NCBI RefSeq assembly: GCF_002236115.1
Contig: NZ_NIWT01000003.1
Span: 787,070 to 851,069, forward strand
Source: Pseudomonas jessenii
GTDB lineage: Bacteria > Pseudomonadota > Gammaproteobacteria > Pseudomonadales > Pseudomonadaceae
DNA: 64,000 bases
Direction: 5' to 3'
The first letter of the stretch is position 1, and each line of letters opens with the position of its first letter. Position numbers and translations under genes: made by a program. Below the pieces are notes generated by a model. That model saw only the letters and a program-made list of their open reading frames with translations. It was not told the DNA's origin and searched no databases. Positions 48,645 to 56,858 of the stretch are shown here, one piece after another.

Positions 48645-50063
48645 GTGGCCGCTGATATCGAAGATAGCCGCTCCGCCCGCTTTGCCCTGCGCTGTTCAAG
48701 TTTTGCCGAACGCTGGTTTCCCGACTCCTGGGTGTTTGCTGCCCTGGCGGTGATTATCGTGGCCCTGGCCACCATGGCGATGGGTGCCAAGCCCACCGAT
48801 GCCGCGGTGGCGTTCGGTGACGGCTTCTGGAGCCTGATCCCGTTCACCATGCAGATGGCGTTCGTGGTAATCGGTGGTTACGTGGTCGCCAGTTCGCCAC
48901 CGGCGGTGAAGCTGATCGACCGCCTGGCGAAAATCCCGAAAAACGGCCGCTCCGCCGTGGCCTGGGTGGCGCTGATTTCCATGGTTGCGTCGCTGCTGAA
49001 CTGGGGTCTGTCGCTGGTGTTCGGCGGTTTGCTGGTGCGCGCTCTGGCCCGCAGAACCGATCTGAAGATGGACTACCGCGCCGCCGGTGCCGCTGTCTAC
49101 CTGGGCCTCGGTGCGGTTTGGGCCCTGGGCCTGTCATCGTCCGCCGCGCAATTGCAGGCCAACCCGGCCAGCCTGCCGCCGTCGATCCTGTCGATCACCG
49201 GGGTGATCCCTTTCACCCAGACGATCTTTCTTTGGCAGTCCGGTGTGATGTTGCTGGCTCTGATCATCGTTTCACTGATCGTTGCCTACGCCACCGCCCC
49301 CGGCCCGAACTCCGCACGAGACGCCAACGCCTGCGGGATCGACCCAAGCTTCAACCTGCCACCGCTGCAACCACGCACCCGCCCCGGCGAATGGCTGGAA
49401 CACAGCCCGCTGCTGACGATTCTGCTGGTGCTGCTGGCAGCCGGATGGCTGTTCCATGAGTTCTCGACCAAACCGGCCATCAGCGCGATTTCCGGGCTGA
49501 ACACCTACAACTTCCTGTTCATCATGCTGGGGGCGCTACTGCACTGGCGTCCGCGCAGCTTTCTGGATGCCGTGTCCCGTGCGGTACCGACCACCACCGG
49601 TGTGTTGATCCAGTTCCCGCTGTACGGCTCGATCGCCGCACTGATGACTACGGTCAAGGGTGCCGATGCGCAGACCCTGGCGCACCACATCTCGACCTTT
49701 TTCGTCAGCATTGCCTCCCACGACACCTATGCCCTGCTGATGGGGGTGTACTCGGCGATCCTCGGCTTCTTCATTCCGTCCGGCGGCGGCAAGTGGATCA
49801 TCGAAGCGCCGTACGTGATGCAGGTGGCCAATGACCTGAACTATCACCTGGGCTGGGCCGTACAGATCTACAACGCCGCCGAAGCCTTGCCGAACCTGAT
49901 CAACCCGTTCTACATGCTGCCGTTGCTGGGCGTACTGGGGTTGAAGGCGCGGGACCTGATCGGCTTCTCGTTCGTGCAGTTGCTGGTGCACACGCCACTG
50001 GTGCTGTTTTTGCTGTGGGCACTGGGCACGACGCTGACGTATACGCCGCCGGTGATGCCGTGA
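48645..50063 (+). CDS. atoE: short-chain fatty acid transporter, AtoE type
   Basis: A 472-residue membrane protein with many hydrophobic helices. The opening FAERWFPDSWVFAALAVIIV and the later GFFIPSGGGKWIIEAPYVMQ are characteristic of AtoE. The GTG at 48645 is supported by CCGAGG upstream. It would import butyrate or acetoacetate. No ato degradation genes are adjacent, so it may serve a distant pathway. A REP pair follows. Confidence 0.92.
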   Translation: MAADIEDSRSARFALRCSSFAERWFPDSWVFAALAVIIVALATMAMGAKPTDAAVAFGDGFWSLIPFTMQMAFVVIGGYVVASSPPAVKLIDRLAKIPKNGRSAVAWVALISMVASLLNWGLSLVFGGLLVRALARRTDLKMDYRAAGAAVYLGLGAVWALGLSSSAAQLQANPASLPPSILSITGVIPFTQTIFLWQSGVMLLALIIVSLIVAYATAPGPNSARDANACGIDPSFNLPPLQPRTRPGEWLEHSPLLTILLVLLAAGWLFHEFSTKPAISAISGLNTYNFLFIMLGALLHWRPRSFLDAVSRAVPTTTGVLIQFPLYGSIAALMTTVKGADAQTLAHHISTFFVSIASHDTYALLMGVYSAILGFFIPSGGGKWIIEAPYVMQVANDLNYHLGWAVQIYNAAEALPNLINPFYMLPLLGVLGLKARDLIGFSFVQLLVHTPLVLFLLWALGTTLTYTPPVMP

Positions 50064-50090
50064 CCCAAATGGTGGTGATGACATAGAACC

Positions 50091-50180
50091 CTGTGGGAGC
50101 GAGCTTGCTCGCGATGACAATGTCACTGACATATTGATACTGAATGTGCCGACGCCATCGCGAGCAAACCCGCTCCCACT
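50091..50180. repeat. REP pair (BIME-like), copy 6
   Basis: Unit CTGTGGGAGCGAGCTTGCTC and an opposed arm CGAGCAAACCCGCTCCCACT. The linker (around TGTGCCGACGCC) is the reverse complement of that in copy 1 with few changes. Confidence 0.9.
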
Positions 50181-50312
50181 GTGGTTTCTCCCACATTGAG
50201 AGTGCACGTTGCCTGACAGCTTTTTACCTCCCCCCTCTAGACCAACCGCCGCCTGCGGTTTCAGTATGTAGCACCCACGCCAACGGGAAATCACGCTGAA
50301 AAGGATCTGAGC

Positions 50313-51485
50313 ATGCTAAAACTTGCAGGACTGACTCTCGCAGCCGTCACCCTGAGTGCCGCTGCCCACGCCGATGTCGCCCTGAAACTGGGCAGTACCG
50401 AACGCGTTACCCGTCTCTTCGCCTATCCCAACAACTGCAACGTGATCTGCTTTCGCAACTGGACACTTGAACAGACCGTCGAGCATTACCTGACCCAAAG
50501 CGTGCAGCGTGATGGCTACACCGGGGCGAAGGTTCTGATCAAGACCGATAACAATCAGCTTTACGCCGAAATCAGCGGCGTACCCAACGGCTATGAAAAG
50601 CCTCTGGCCGCGCTGCTCGACGCCGGTGACCTGGCCTACAACGGCGCCAGCAAACTGAATGCCGATGGCAAGTGGGCGTATAGCTGGTACCTGTTCCTGC
50701 CGTTGGGTATGGCCCTGGAAAATCGCAAAAGCGTCGAACTGCTGCACTTCCCGCCAGACTATTCGCTGACCCAGGCCCAGGATTACCTGAGGTCCGCCAC
50801 TACGGATCGCTGGGCCACGCTGCTGACTGCCAACGGCATCCCGGCCGGGCAGACGCCGGGCTACCAGACAATCATCGACATCGCCCCGATTGCCGCGCCG
50901 TCCAACGCGGGCAAAGACCTCGAAGGCGTCTACGGCTACTTCAAGGATTACCAGACCACCATGGTCAAGGAAGTCAGCCTGAACGCCAGCGGCGCAGCCC
51001 TGCCGATGGTCGCCTTCGGCGCACCGGTGCGTAACTGGATCAAAGAGCAATACGGGCAGACGGTGAACGTGTTGGGCCTGGTCCAGATCACCCCGGACAA
51101 CGGCGTGAAAGTCCCCGTGCTGGGCTCCAACCATCCGAGCTACATTTGGTATGCCGCCGATCCGGCAAGCTACACCGGCAGTGACGCCCAGGCCAAGGCC
51201 GATGCGGCAGGCCTGAAAGTCATGGGTCAGGATTTGAGTGCTGCGTGCTGGCAGGCCGCCATGGGCCGCCAACCGGACAGCAATCCGGACGTTGAGCTCA
51301 ATACCTGCAGGCAAACCTGGCAAGTGGCCCAGAAAGAAAAAACCTGCGAGCTGTTCTACACCTCGATCCGCAACCTGTCGCCCCAACAGGCTGTGGGCAA
51401 ATGCGCGACAGCTTCGATCGTGTCCCAGCTCAAGCAGCTCAAGGCTCCGGCGCCAGCCACGGCGAAACCTGCTCCGCCGTTGTAA
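50313..51485 (+). CDS. hypothetical exported protein (390 aa)
   Basis: A 390-residue protein with a signal peptide (MLKLAGLTLAAVTLSAAAHA) and AAGGA ribosome-binding site. The mature part contains NNCNVICFRNWTLEQTVEHY with two close cysteines, and further cysteines at ACWQAAMG, NTCRQTW, KTCELF and GKCATAS, so several disulfides are likely. A proline/alanine-rich tail ends it. I recognise no domain. It lies just upstream of the SET-domain gene. Confidence 0.75.
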   Translation: MLKLAGLTLAAVTLSAAAHADVALKLGSTERVTRLFAYPNNCNVICFRNWTLEQTVEHYLTQSVQRDGYTGAKVLIKTDNNQLYAEISGVPNGYEKPLAALLDAGDLAYNGASKLNADGKWAYSWYLFLPLGMALENRKSVELLHFPPDYSLTQAQDYLRSATTDRWATLLTANGIPAGQTPGYQTIIDIAPIAAPSNAGKDLEGVYGYFKDYQTTMVKEVSLNASGAALPMVAFGAPVRNWIKEQYGQTVNVLGLVQITPDNGVKVPVLGSNHPSYIWYAADPASYTGSDAQAKADAAGLKVMGQDLSAACWQAAMGRQPDSNPDVELNTCRQTWQVAQKEKTCELFYTSIRNLSPQQAVGKCATASIVSQLKQLKAPAPATAKPAPPL

Positions 51486-51629
51486 CCCGATGAACGGCGA
51501 AAAATCTGTCACTTATGACAGTAGACCGCCCATGGTATCTGCGAGAGGCTTGGGCTGAACCCATGTGCTGCTGTGCTGACAGGACCGTCGGTGCAAGGAA
51601 GTCGCAGCACCCAGCAGACAGGGATTGTT

Positions 51630-52154
51630 ATGAAAGCTCACGCCCCTCAACGAAAACGCCCACAACCGCCGCAAGGTGTTTACCCCTTTTCGGAGTTGCC
51701 CGTTCGCCTGGGATTTCCTTCCCTGGCCGACTTCGAAATCATTGAAAACGCCAAGGGCGAAGCCACGGGTATTGCCGCACGGCGCGAATTCCCGCGAATC
51801 ACCCGTATCTGCCGGGCGTCGGGGCATTTGCTGCCCTACCGCTGCCGGCATACCCGCCAGCTCGCCCCGGGCATACACGTCTACGACCCGCGCTTCTGCG
51901 GACTGTTGCGACACTCCTGCGACCCCAATGTCTTTCTGGACTTGAGCGAGTTGTGGATATGGGCGCTGAAGGACATCAGCAAGGGGGACTGGCTGACCAT
52001 GGACTTCGCCGCCACCGAAGACAAACTGCAACGCCAATTTGCCTGCCAGTGCGGCTCATACGAGTGCCGTGGCTGGATTACCGGCTACGACGAGTCGCCA
52101 AACGCCGACGGCCAGGCGTTTCTGCAACGCTGGCGTCGGCAACGTCATTATTGA
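51630..52154 (+). CDS. SET-domain protein-lysine methyltransferase-like protein
   Basis: A 174-residue SET-domain protein. The SET core motif appears as RHSCDPNVFLDLSELWIWAL with KGDWLTMDFAATE behind it, and the post-SET cysteine motif is FACQCGSYECRGWITGY (CxCG...C). Bacterial SET proteins can methylate lysines; targets are mostly unknown. The ATG at 51630 is taken over a longer frame. It is convergent with the carbonic anhydrase gene. No histone-like partner is adjacent. Confidence 0.88.
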   Translation: MKAHAPQRKRPQPPQGVYPFSELPVRLGFPSLADFEIIENAKGEATGIAARREFPRITRICRASGHLLPYRCRHTRQLAPGIHVYDPRFCGLLRHSCDPNVFLDLSELWIWALKDISKGDWLTMDFAATEDKLQRQFACQCGSYECRGWITGYDESPNADGQAFLQRWRRQRHY

Positions 52155-52160
52155 CGGGTA

Positions 52161-52805
52161 TTACTGAGGGTCGACCGGACGCAGGCGGTACTGCGGCGGC
52201 AGTTGCTCGAAGCCGCTGATGGTGGTGTTCAGGCTTTTCCAGCGACCGTCCTTGATGCCGTAGATGCAACCGTGGACCGACAGGCTCTGCCCGCGGTGCC
52301 AGGCATTTTGCACAATGCTGGTATGGGCGACGTTGGCCACTTGCTGAATCACGTTGAGTTCGCAGAGGCGGTCGACCTGTTCCTCTTCGGTGGCCAGTTT
52401 GGCCAGTTCTTCGCGCTTCTCGTAGTAGAGATCGCGAATCGAACGCAGCCAGCCGTCGATCAGGCCGAACTGGCGATCCTGCATCGAAGCGCGCACACCG
52501 CCGCAGCCATAATGGCCGGTGACAAGGATGTGTTTGACCTTGAGCACATCGACCGCGTACTGAATCACCGACAGGCAGTTGAGGTCGGTGTGCAGCACGA
52601 CGTTGGCCACATTACGGTGTACGAACAGATCGCCCGGCAGCATGCCGACGATCTCGTTGGCCGGCACCCGGGCGTCGGAACAACCGATCCACAGGAACTC
52701 TGGGGTCTGTTGGCGAGCCAGCTTGGCGAAGAAGTCAGGATCTTCCTCCTTGATCGCAGCGGCCCAACGCTCGTTGTTATCAATCAGATCTTGTAATTCG
52801 TTCAT
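52161..52805 (-). CDS. can: beta-class carbonic anhydrase
   Basis: A 214-residue zinc enzyme for CO2/bicarbonate conversion. Zinc ligands are Cys42 (GCSDARVP), His98 and Cys101 (TGHYGCGGV), with Asp44-Arg46 as the catalytic dyad. The start at 52805 is the family start; a frame to 52820 adds 5 residues. A similar gene occupies this place in P. aeruginosa. Confidence 0.95.
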   Translation of the reverse strand: MNELQDLIDNNERWAAAIKEEDPDFFAKLARQQTPEFLWIGCSDARVPANEIVGMLPGDLFVHRNVANVVLHTDLNCLSVIQYAVDVLKVKHILVTGHYGCGGVRASMQDRQFGLIDGWLRSIRDLYYEKREELAKLATEEEQVDRLCELNVIQQVANVAHTSIVQNAWHRGQSLSVHGCIYGIKDGRWKSLNTTISGFEQLPPQYRLRPVDPQ

Positions 52806-52974
52806 GCTTTGAAGCCTCAAGAATGATGCGCAGCTTTGACTGACAACCGTCCGTCGGGGTCACGCGCGAAAATGCAGATGCTCTCCTGATCCGGAACACG
52901 GGGCTCCATGCCGGTGGAATTCTCGGTAGCCACGGGGGTCAACCGTAGTAGGGACTACAGTATGAGGAATTGCC

Positions 52975-53379
52975 ATGAATGATTCACGACGTCCGTACGA
53001 TGCGGTGCAACCGGAACCCGTCGATGACAACGAAGACCGCATGGGCTCGGTGCGTGAGTTGGATTTCGACGAAGAAGAACCCGGCACCAGAATCGGTGAC
53101 GAACTGCCGGAAAAGGAGCGCGAGCAACTGCTGCCGCGCAAGCGCGGAAGTGAAGCGGGCCTGACCGCTGCCTCGACCGGTGACCATCAACCTACCGATG
53201 ACGACTTGAGCCCGGAAACCCTGATCCGTGAGGACGGCGCCCGGGATGCCCATGAGGCGGGCAATGATAGCCGTGCGGATTGGGACCTGAGCATCGTCGA
53301 TGAGGACGAGATCGGCGGTGGCAATGGCCTGGATGAGGCTGAACTGGCTCAGCGCGATCCGATGGACGGCAAGCGATAA
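52975..53379 (+). CDS. acidic conserved hypothetical protein (134 aa)
   Basis: A 134-residue, very acidic and probably disordered protein, starting MNDSRRPYDAVQPEPVDDNE. There is no hydrophobic core, signal or catalytic motif. Database entries of this type are sometimes labelled serine kinase/phosphatase, which nothing in the sequence supports. It is found between carbonic anhydrase and rimI in other pseudomonads. Confidence 0.75.
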   Translation: MNDSRRPYDAVQPEPVDDNEDRMGSVRELDFDEEEPGTRIGDELPEKEREQLLPRKRGSEAGLTAASTGDHQPTDDDLSPETLIREDGARDAHEAGNDSRADWDLSIVDEDEIGGGNGLDEAELAQRDPMDGKR

Positions 53380-53402
53380 TTTTTTAGTGCCTGTTCAGCC
53401 GC

Positions 53403-53470
53403 CTTCGCGAGCAAGCCCGCTCCCACAGGGGAATGCATTCCAAATGTGGGAGCGGGCTTGCTCGCGAAGC
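53403..53470. repeat. REP pair (BIME-like), copy 7
   Basis: Arms CTTCGCGAGCAAGCCCGCTC and GAGCGGGCTTGCTCGCGAAG with linker GGGGAATGCATTCCAAATG. The linker equals that of copy 2 read on the other strand, with few changes. Confidence 0.9.
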
Positions 53471-53478
53471 TTTTAAGC

Positions 53479-53931
53479 TCAATCCACCAAAGTGCAGGCC
53501 ATGACCACCGCATCTTCGCGCCCGCCCACCGCCGGGTAGTAATCCCGACGCCGGCCGATCTCGTTGAAACCATATCGCTCATACAGCTTGAACGCAGCGG
53601 TATTGCTGTCGCGCACTTCCAGGAAACACTCCCGGGCGTCGGCCTTGTAGGCAATCGACATCAAATGCTCAAGCAATGTCAGCCCCAGGCCACGCCCCTG
53701 GTTTTCCGGCTTGACCGTAATGTTCAGCAGGTGCGCCTCGTCGAGGATGATCTGCACCACACCGTGGCCGACTTGTTGCTGACCTTCGAACATCAGCCAG
53801 ATCTGATACTTGCCCAGGCCATCGAGGAAAATCCCGCGGGTCCAGGGATGGCTATAGGCCGCATATTCGATTTTCAGTACAGCTTCCAGGTCCGCCTCGG
53901 TCATCGGGCGAAACGATACAGCGTCACTCAT
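53479..53931 (-). CDS. rimI: ribosomal protein bS18-alanine N-acetyltransferase
   Basis: A 150-residue GNAT enzyme that acetylates the N-terminus of ribosomal protein bS18. The acetyl-CoA motif is NQGRGLGLTLLEHLM, and FLEVRDSNTAAFKLYERYGF is the RimI substrate region. It overlaps the upstream psi-like gene by 8 bases, the same pairing as holD-rimI of E. coli. Confidence 0.92.
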   Translation of the reverse strand: MSDAVSFRPMTEADLEAVLKIEYAAYSHPWTRGIFLDGLGKYQIWLMFEGQQQVGHGVVQIILDEAHLLNITVKPENQGRGLGLTLLEHLMSIAYKADARECFLEVRDSNTAAFKLYERYGFNEIGRRRDYYPAVGGREDAVVMACTLVD

Positions 53932-54709
53932 TCGATTCTTTCCAGCGCGCCATCAGCCGACGCATGGCTTGCCAGACATCAGCCTTACGCTGTGGCTCTT
54001 CCATTAATAATTCCAGGCCCGGCACCGCCCAGGCCGAGCCCAGGCCTTCGATCTGCAATTCGCGATTGAACGCCTCGGCATCCGCTTCGCCGGCAAATCG
54101 CACCGCAGGCAAGCCGATCAGCCACAAGCAGGCGCAGGGCGTTTCTTCCATGCGCACCGAGAGAAAACCTTGCACGAAGTCGCGGGCCGCTTCCGGGCCC
54201 TGATCCATCGTGCCACGCACCAACAGCGGCCAACGCACCGGCTCACCGACGATCTGCGGGCTGTCCGGCAGACCTGCCGCGCGCAGCATGTCCTTGAGCA
54301 GCAGGTAGGCAGGATCGCGAGTCTGGAAGGATTCACCTGTGGGTAACTCCACCAGCAGCAGGCAACGCCCGGCCCGCAATAATTGCAGGGCGAAACGCGG
54401 GGGCGGCACGATGGGTGCCTTGACCACGGCTGGCGTCTCTTCGGCCTCTTCCACCGGTTTCGCGCCGGTGCGGGTGCTGGCCAGCGATGGCCGTGGCACC
54501 TCGATCTTCACCCGCTCGGCCGGCTTGACCACAGGCGCCACGGGCGTATCGGCCACAACAGCGGGCACGACAGGCGCGACCACAACCGGCTCGGGAATCT
54601 CCAGCAGCTCGGGCCGCGACGGCGCGGCAAAGGGCAATTCGGTGCGCGGCAGCCAGTTGACCACCTGCATGGCGGCCAGATAAGCGCGACGACGGGACTC
54701 GATAAGCAA
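53924..54709 (-). CDS. holD: probable DNA polymerase III psi subunit (HolD-like)
   Basis: A 261-residue protein. The N-terminus ESRRRAYLAAMQVVNWLPR lines up by eye with the E. coli HolD start SRRDWQLQQLGITQW. It is followed by a Pro/Val/Ala-rich, probably flexible stretch (about 30-95) and a C-terminal domain (about 105-255). Overlap with rimI repeats the E. coli holD-rimI order, and a cryptic psi of this kind was described in pseudomonads. Psi links chi to the clamp loader. It is longer than E. coli psi because of the linker. Confidence 0.72.
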   Translation of the reverse strand: MLIESRRRAYLAAMQVVNWLPRTELPFAAPSRPELLEIPEPVVVAPVVPAVVADTPVAPVVKPAERVKIEVPRPSLASTRTGAKPVEEAEETPAVVKAPIVPPPRFALQLLRAGRCLLLVELPTGESFQTRDPAYLLLKDMLRAAGLPDSPQIVGEPVRWPLLVRGTMDQGPEAARDFVQGFLSVRMEETPCACLWLIGLPAVRFAGEADAEAFNRELQIEGLGSAWAVPGLELLMEEPQRKADVWQAMRRLMARWKESNE

Positions 54710-54889
54710 AGGTCGGCCACTTGTGGATAACTAAAGTGCGCTGATTCTACCGCCGTTCGCTGAAGATCGCCCGCAGTTGATCGATGCACCTTACCGAAAA
54801 GAAGGCGACAGTCCGTCCCGAGAGTGAATCGCATTGCCCCCGATGCAGTACAATCGCGGCTTTTAATCGCCAACCAGCCGGCCATTCCG

Positions 54890-56167
54890 ATGATCGAACC
54901 CAAGCGCGTCTTGCGCGCCCTCGCTGAACACTGGGCACTTCTGGAGCCACTGTGCGAGCACTTCGACCAAGGCACACTGAGCCTGAACGAACTGCGCACG
55001 CAACTGGCCGCCCAGCAACTCGACAGTACGCCGCAGGACATCACCAGCCTGCTGGATGTGTGGATTCGCCTCGACATCCTGGTTCCCGTGGCCAAAAGCC
55101 CGAACCGTTTCGAGCTCAATGCGCAGATTCACGACTTCCTCGCCTATCTGCGCCGTGAACACCGTCTGGGCCTGTGCCTGGAGATCGAAGCCTACCTGCG
55201 CCACCTCGAGCGTCTGGCCGGTTATATCCAGGACGCATTCGATATCCGCGACGGCAACGACCTCGCCCGCCAATTGCGCCTGCTCGACATGCGCGTGCGT
55301 GACGTGCTGAAAAAACTCGATAACGACGAACAGGCACTGGTGGCCGTCGCCGAACGGGCGAAAACCAGCGACCGGCAGATTCCGTTGCGCCAGCGTTACG
55401 CCGAAGTGCTGGCGACCTGGGACGAATACGTCGAGCCGATGATTGATCTGGTGAACGCCGACGGCGCCTTCGAACAAGGCGTGCGCAAGGTCGAAACCGT
55501 CCTGCTGAAGATGCTCAGCGAACAGCAGCGCCTCGGCCACCTGGTCGACGACGACATGTTGCTGCGCACCCACGCGCGCATCCTCGAAATGCAGACCAGC
55601 GCCCAGCTGACCCTGCGTCACGCCCGCGAGCTGCTGCTGCCGCTGCGCGAAGAGGCGCGCCGGCACAACGCCGTGACCCGTGGCGCCGCATTGGCCCTGT
55701 CGATGATCCGCCGCAAAGGCATCGACGCCGTGCCGCAAGCGGCGATGCCGATGTTCACTCGCCCACAGAGCACCTTCCTCGGCAGTGCCAGCCAGGTCGA
55801 AGCCTACGTTTATGCCCTGGCTCGCTTCGAACCGAAACCGGCGCGCTTCCCCAAGGCTCACAAGACCCAGAAAGGCGACGCGCCACGGGCGCCACGCACC
55901 GTTCGGGAAATGCTCGAACGCTGCGAAGACGCCCTGCCGATGCCGGACCTGATGACCTGGCTGCTGGAGCAGGAACCGGACGGTGCCACCGACGAACTGT
56001 TGTACTGGTTCTCGCGCCTGTCGCGGGAAAAACGCTTCAAGCGCGAGCGCCTGGAACGTCGCGAATACCATACTCACGAGCACCAGGTCAGCCTGCGCTC
56101 CTTCGCCCTGCTCTCGGTCAGCGACACCGCCGCCGAGGATTCTGCGAGCACTCCCTATGCATCTTGA
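54890..56167 (+). CDS. mksF: MksF, kleisin subunit of MksBEF condensin
   Basis: A 425-residue protein in the kleisin position of the operon. It is helical with many Arg/Leu heptads (RLGLCLEIEAYLRHLERLAG). It should bridge the MksB heads with MksE. The ATG at 54890 is chosen; a longer frame to 54824 exists. A TACAAT -10-like box is at 54849. The next gene overlaps its stop by 11 bases. Confidence 0.9.
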   Translation: MIEPKRVLRALAEHWALLEPLCEHFDQGTLSLNELRTQLAAQQLDSTPQDITSLLDVWIRLDILVPVAKSPNRFELNAQIHDFLAYLRREHRLGLCLEIEAYLRHLERLAGYIQDAFDIRDGNDLARQLRLLDMRVRDVLKKLDNDEQALVAVAERAKTSDRQIPLRQRYAEVLATWDEYVEPMIDLVNADGAFEQGVRKVETVLLKMLSEQQRLGHLVDDDMLLRTHARILEMQTSAQLTLRHARELLLPLREEARRHNAVTRGAALALSMIRRKGIDAVPQAAMPMFTRPQSTFLGSASQVEAYVYALARFEPKPARFPKAHKTQKGDAPRAPRTVREMLERCEDALPMPDLMTWLLEQEPDGATDELLYWFSRLSREKRFKRERLERREYHTHEHQVSLRSFALLSVSDTAAEDSASTPYAS

Positions 56168-56858
56168 TCTATCCGAACTGTCCCAGCTGGCGCCGATCTT
56201 TCGCGAGCTGTTCAAGGGTTATCACGTCAGCCGCCGCGATCCGGAGCTGTACGCGCAGTTGTCGAACTTCCAGGACCAGTACCGCACGCTGTTCAAGGCC
56301 CTGGGCTTTGAACTGGTCTGCGACACCCGTGGCTTCTACTACTTCGTGCCGGACCTCGCAGCGGCGGCGGTGAACAAGACCGCCCAGCGTCTGGCGCTGT
56401 TCACCTTTATCCTCGTCGAGCACCTGGCCGATCAGGGCCGCGACCCGATCGCCGTGCTCGACGGCGGCAGCCTCGGTCGCGATGAATTGCCGTCGCTGCT
56501 GGAAAAGTACCGCGACCTGTTCATCCAGGCCGAAGTGCAGACCCAGGACGAGCTCGAAGAAAAGATCATGCGCCGCATGACTCAGCTCGGTTTCGCCAGC
56601 GAAGAGAACGGCGTCTACCGTTTCCTGCCGCCGATGCACCGTTTCCTCGATGTGTGCCTGTCGGTGCAGCAGGACCGCGACCTGGCCGCCAGCCTGCACA
56701 GTGTCCTGCCGTTGCCGGTGCCGGTCCTGATCGACGAAGACAGCGACGAAAAGCTGTTGCAGACCGATGACCCGCTCGACCTCGCGGGTTTTGAAGACGA
56801 AAGCGAAGAAGACGCACTGGCCCGCGCCATCGCCGAAGAACAGGAGCTCGACGCATGA
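56157..56858 (+). CDS. mksE: MksE, accessory subunit of MksBEF condensin
   Basis: A 233-residue winged-helix-type subunit (MHLDLSELSQLAPIFRELFK at the start), with an acidic C-terminal tail. It binds the MksF kleisin and regulates the MksB ATPase. Overlaps mksF by 11 bases and mksB by 4 (ATGA), so all three are coupled. Confidence 0.9.
   Translation: MHLDLSELSQLAPIFRELFKGYHVSRRDPELYAQLSNFQDQYRTLFKALGFELVCDTRGFYYFVPDLAAAAVNKTAQRLALFTFILVEHLADQGRDPIAVLDGGSLGRDELPSLLEKYRDLFIQAEVQTQDELEEKIMRRMTQLGFASEENGVYRFLPPMHRFLDVCLSVQQDRDLAASLHSVLPLPVPVLIDEDSDEKLLQTDDPLDLAGFEDESEEDALARAIAEEQELDA

Noticed and set aside
54863..56215. Minus-strand 450-residue frame opposite mksF
   Set aside because: Antisense shadow; mksF has the conserved operon position and overlaps with mksE.
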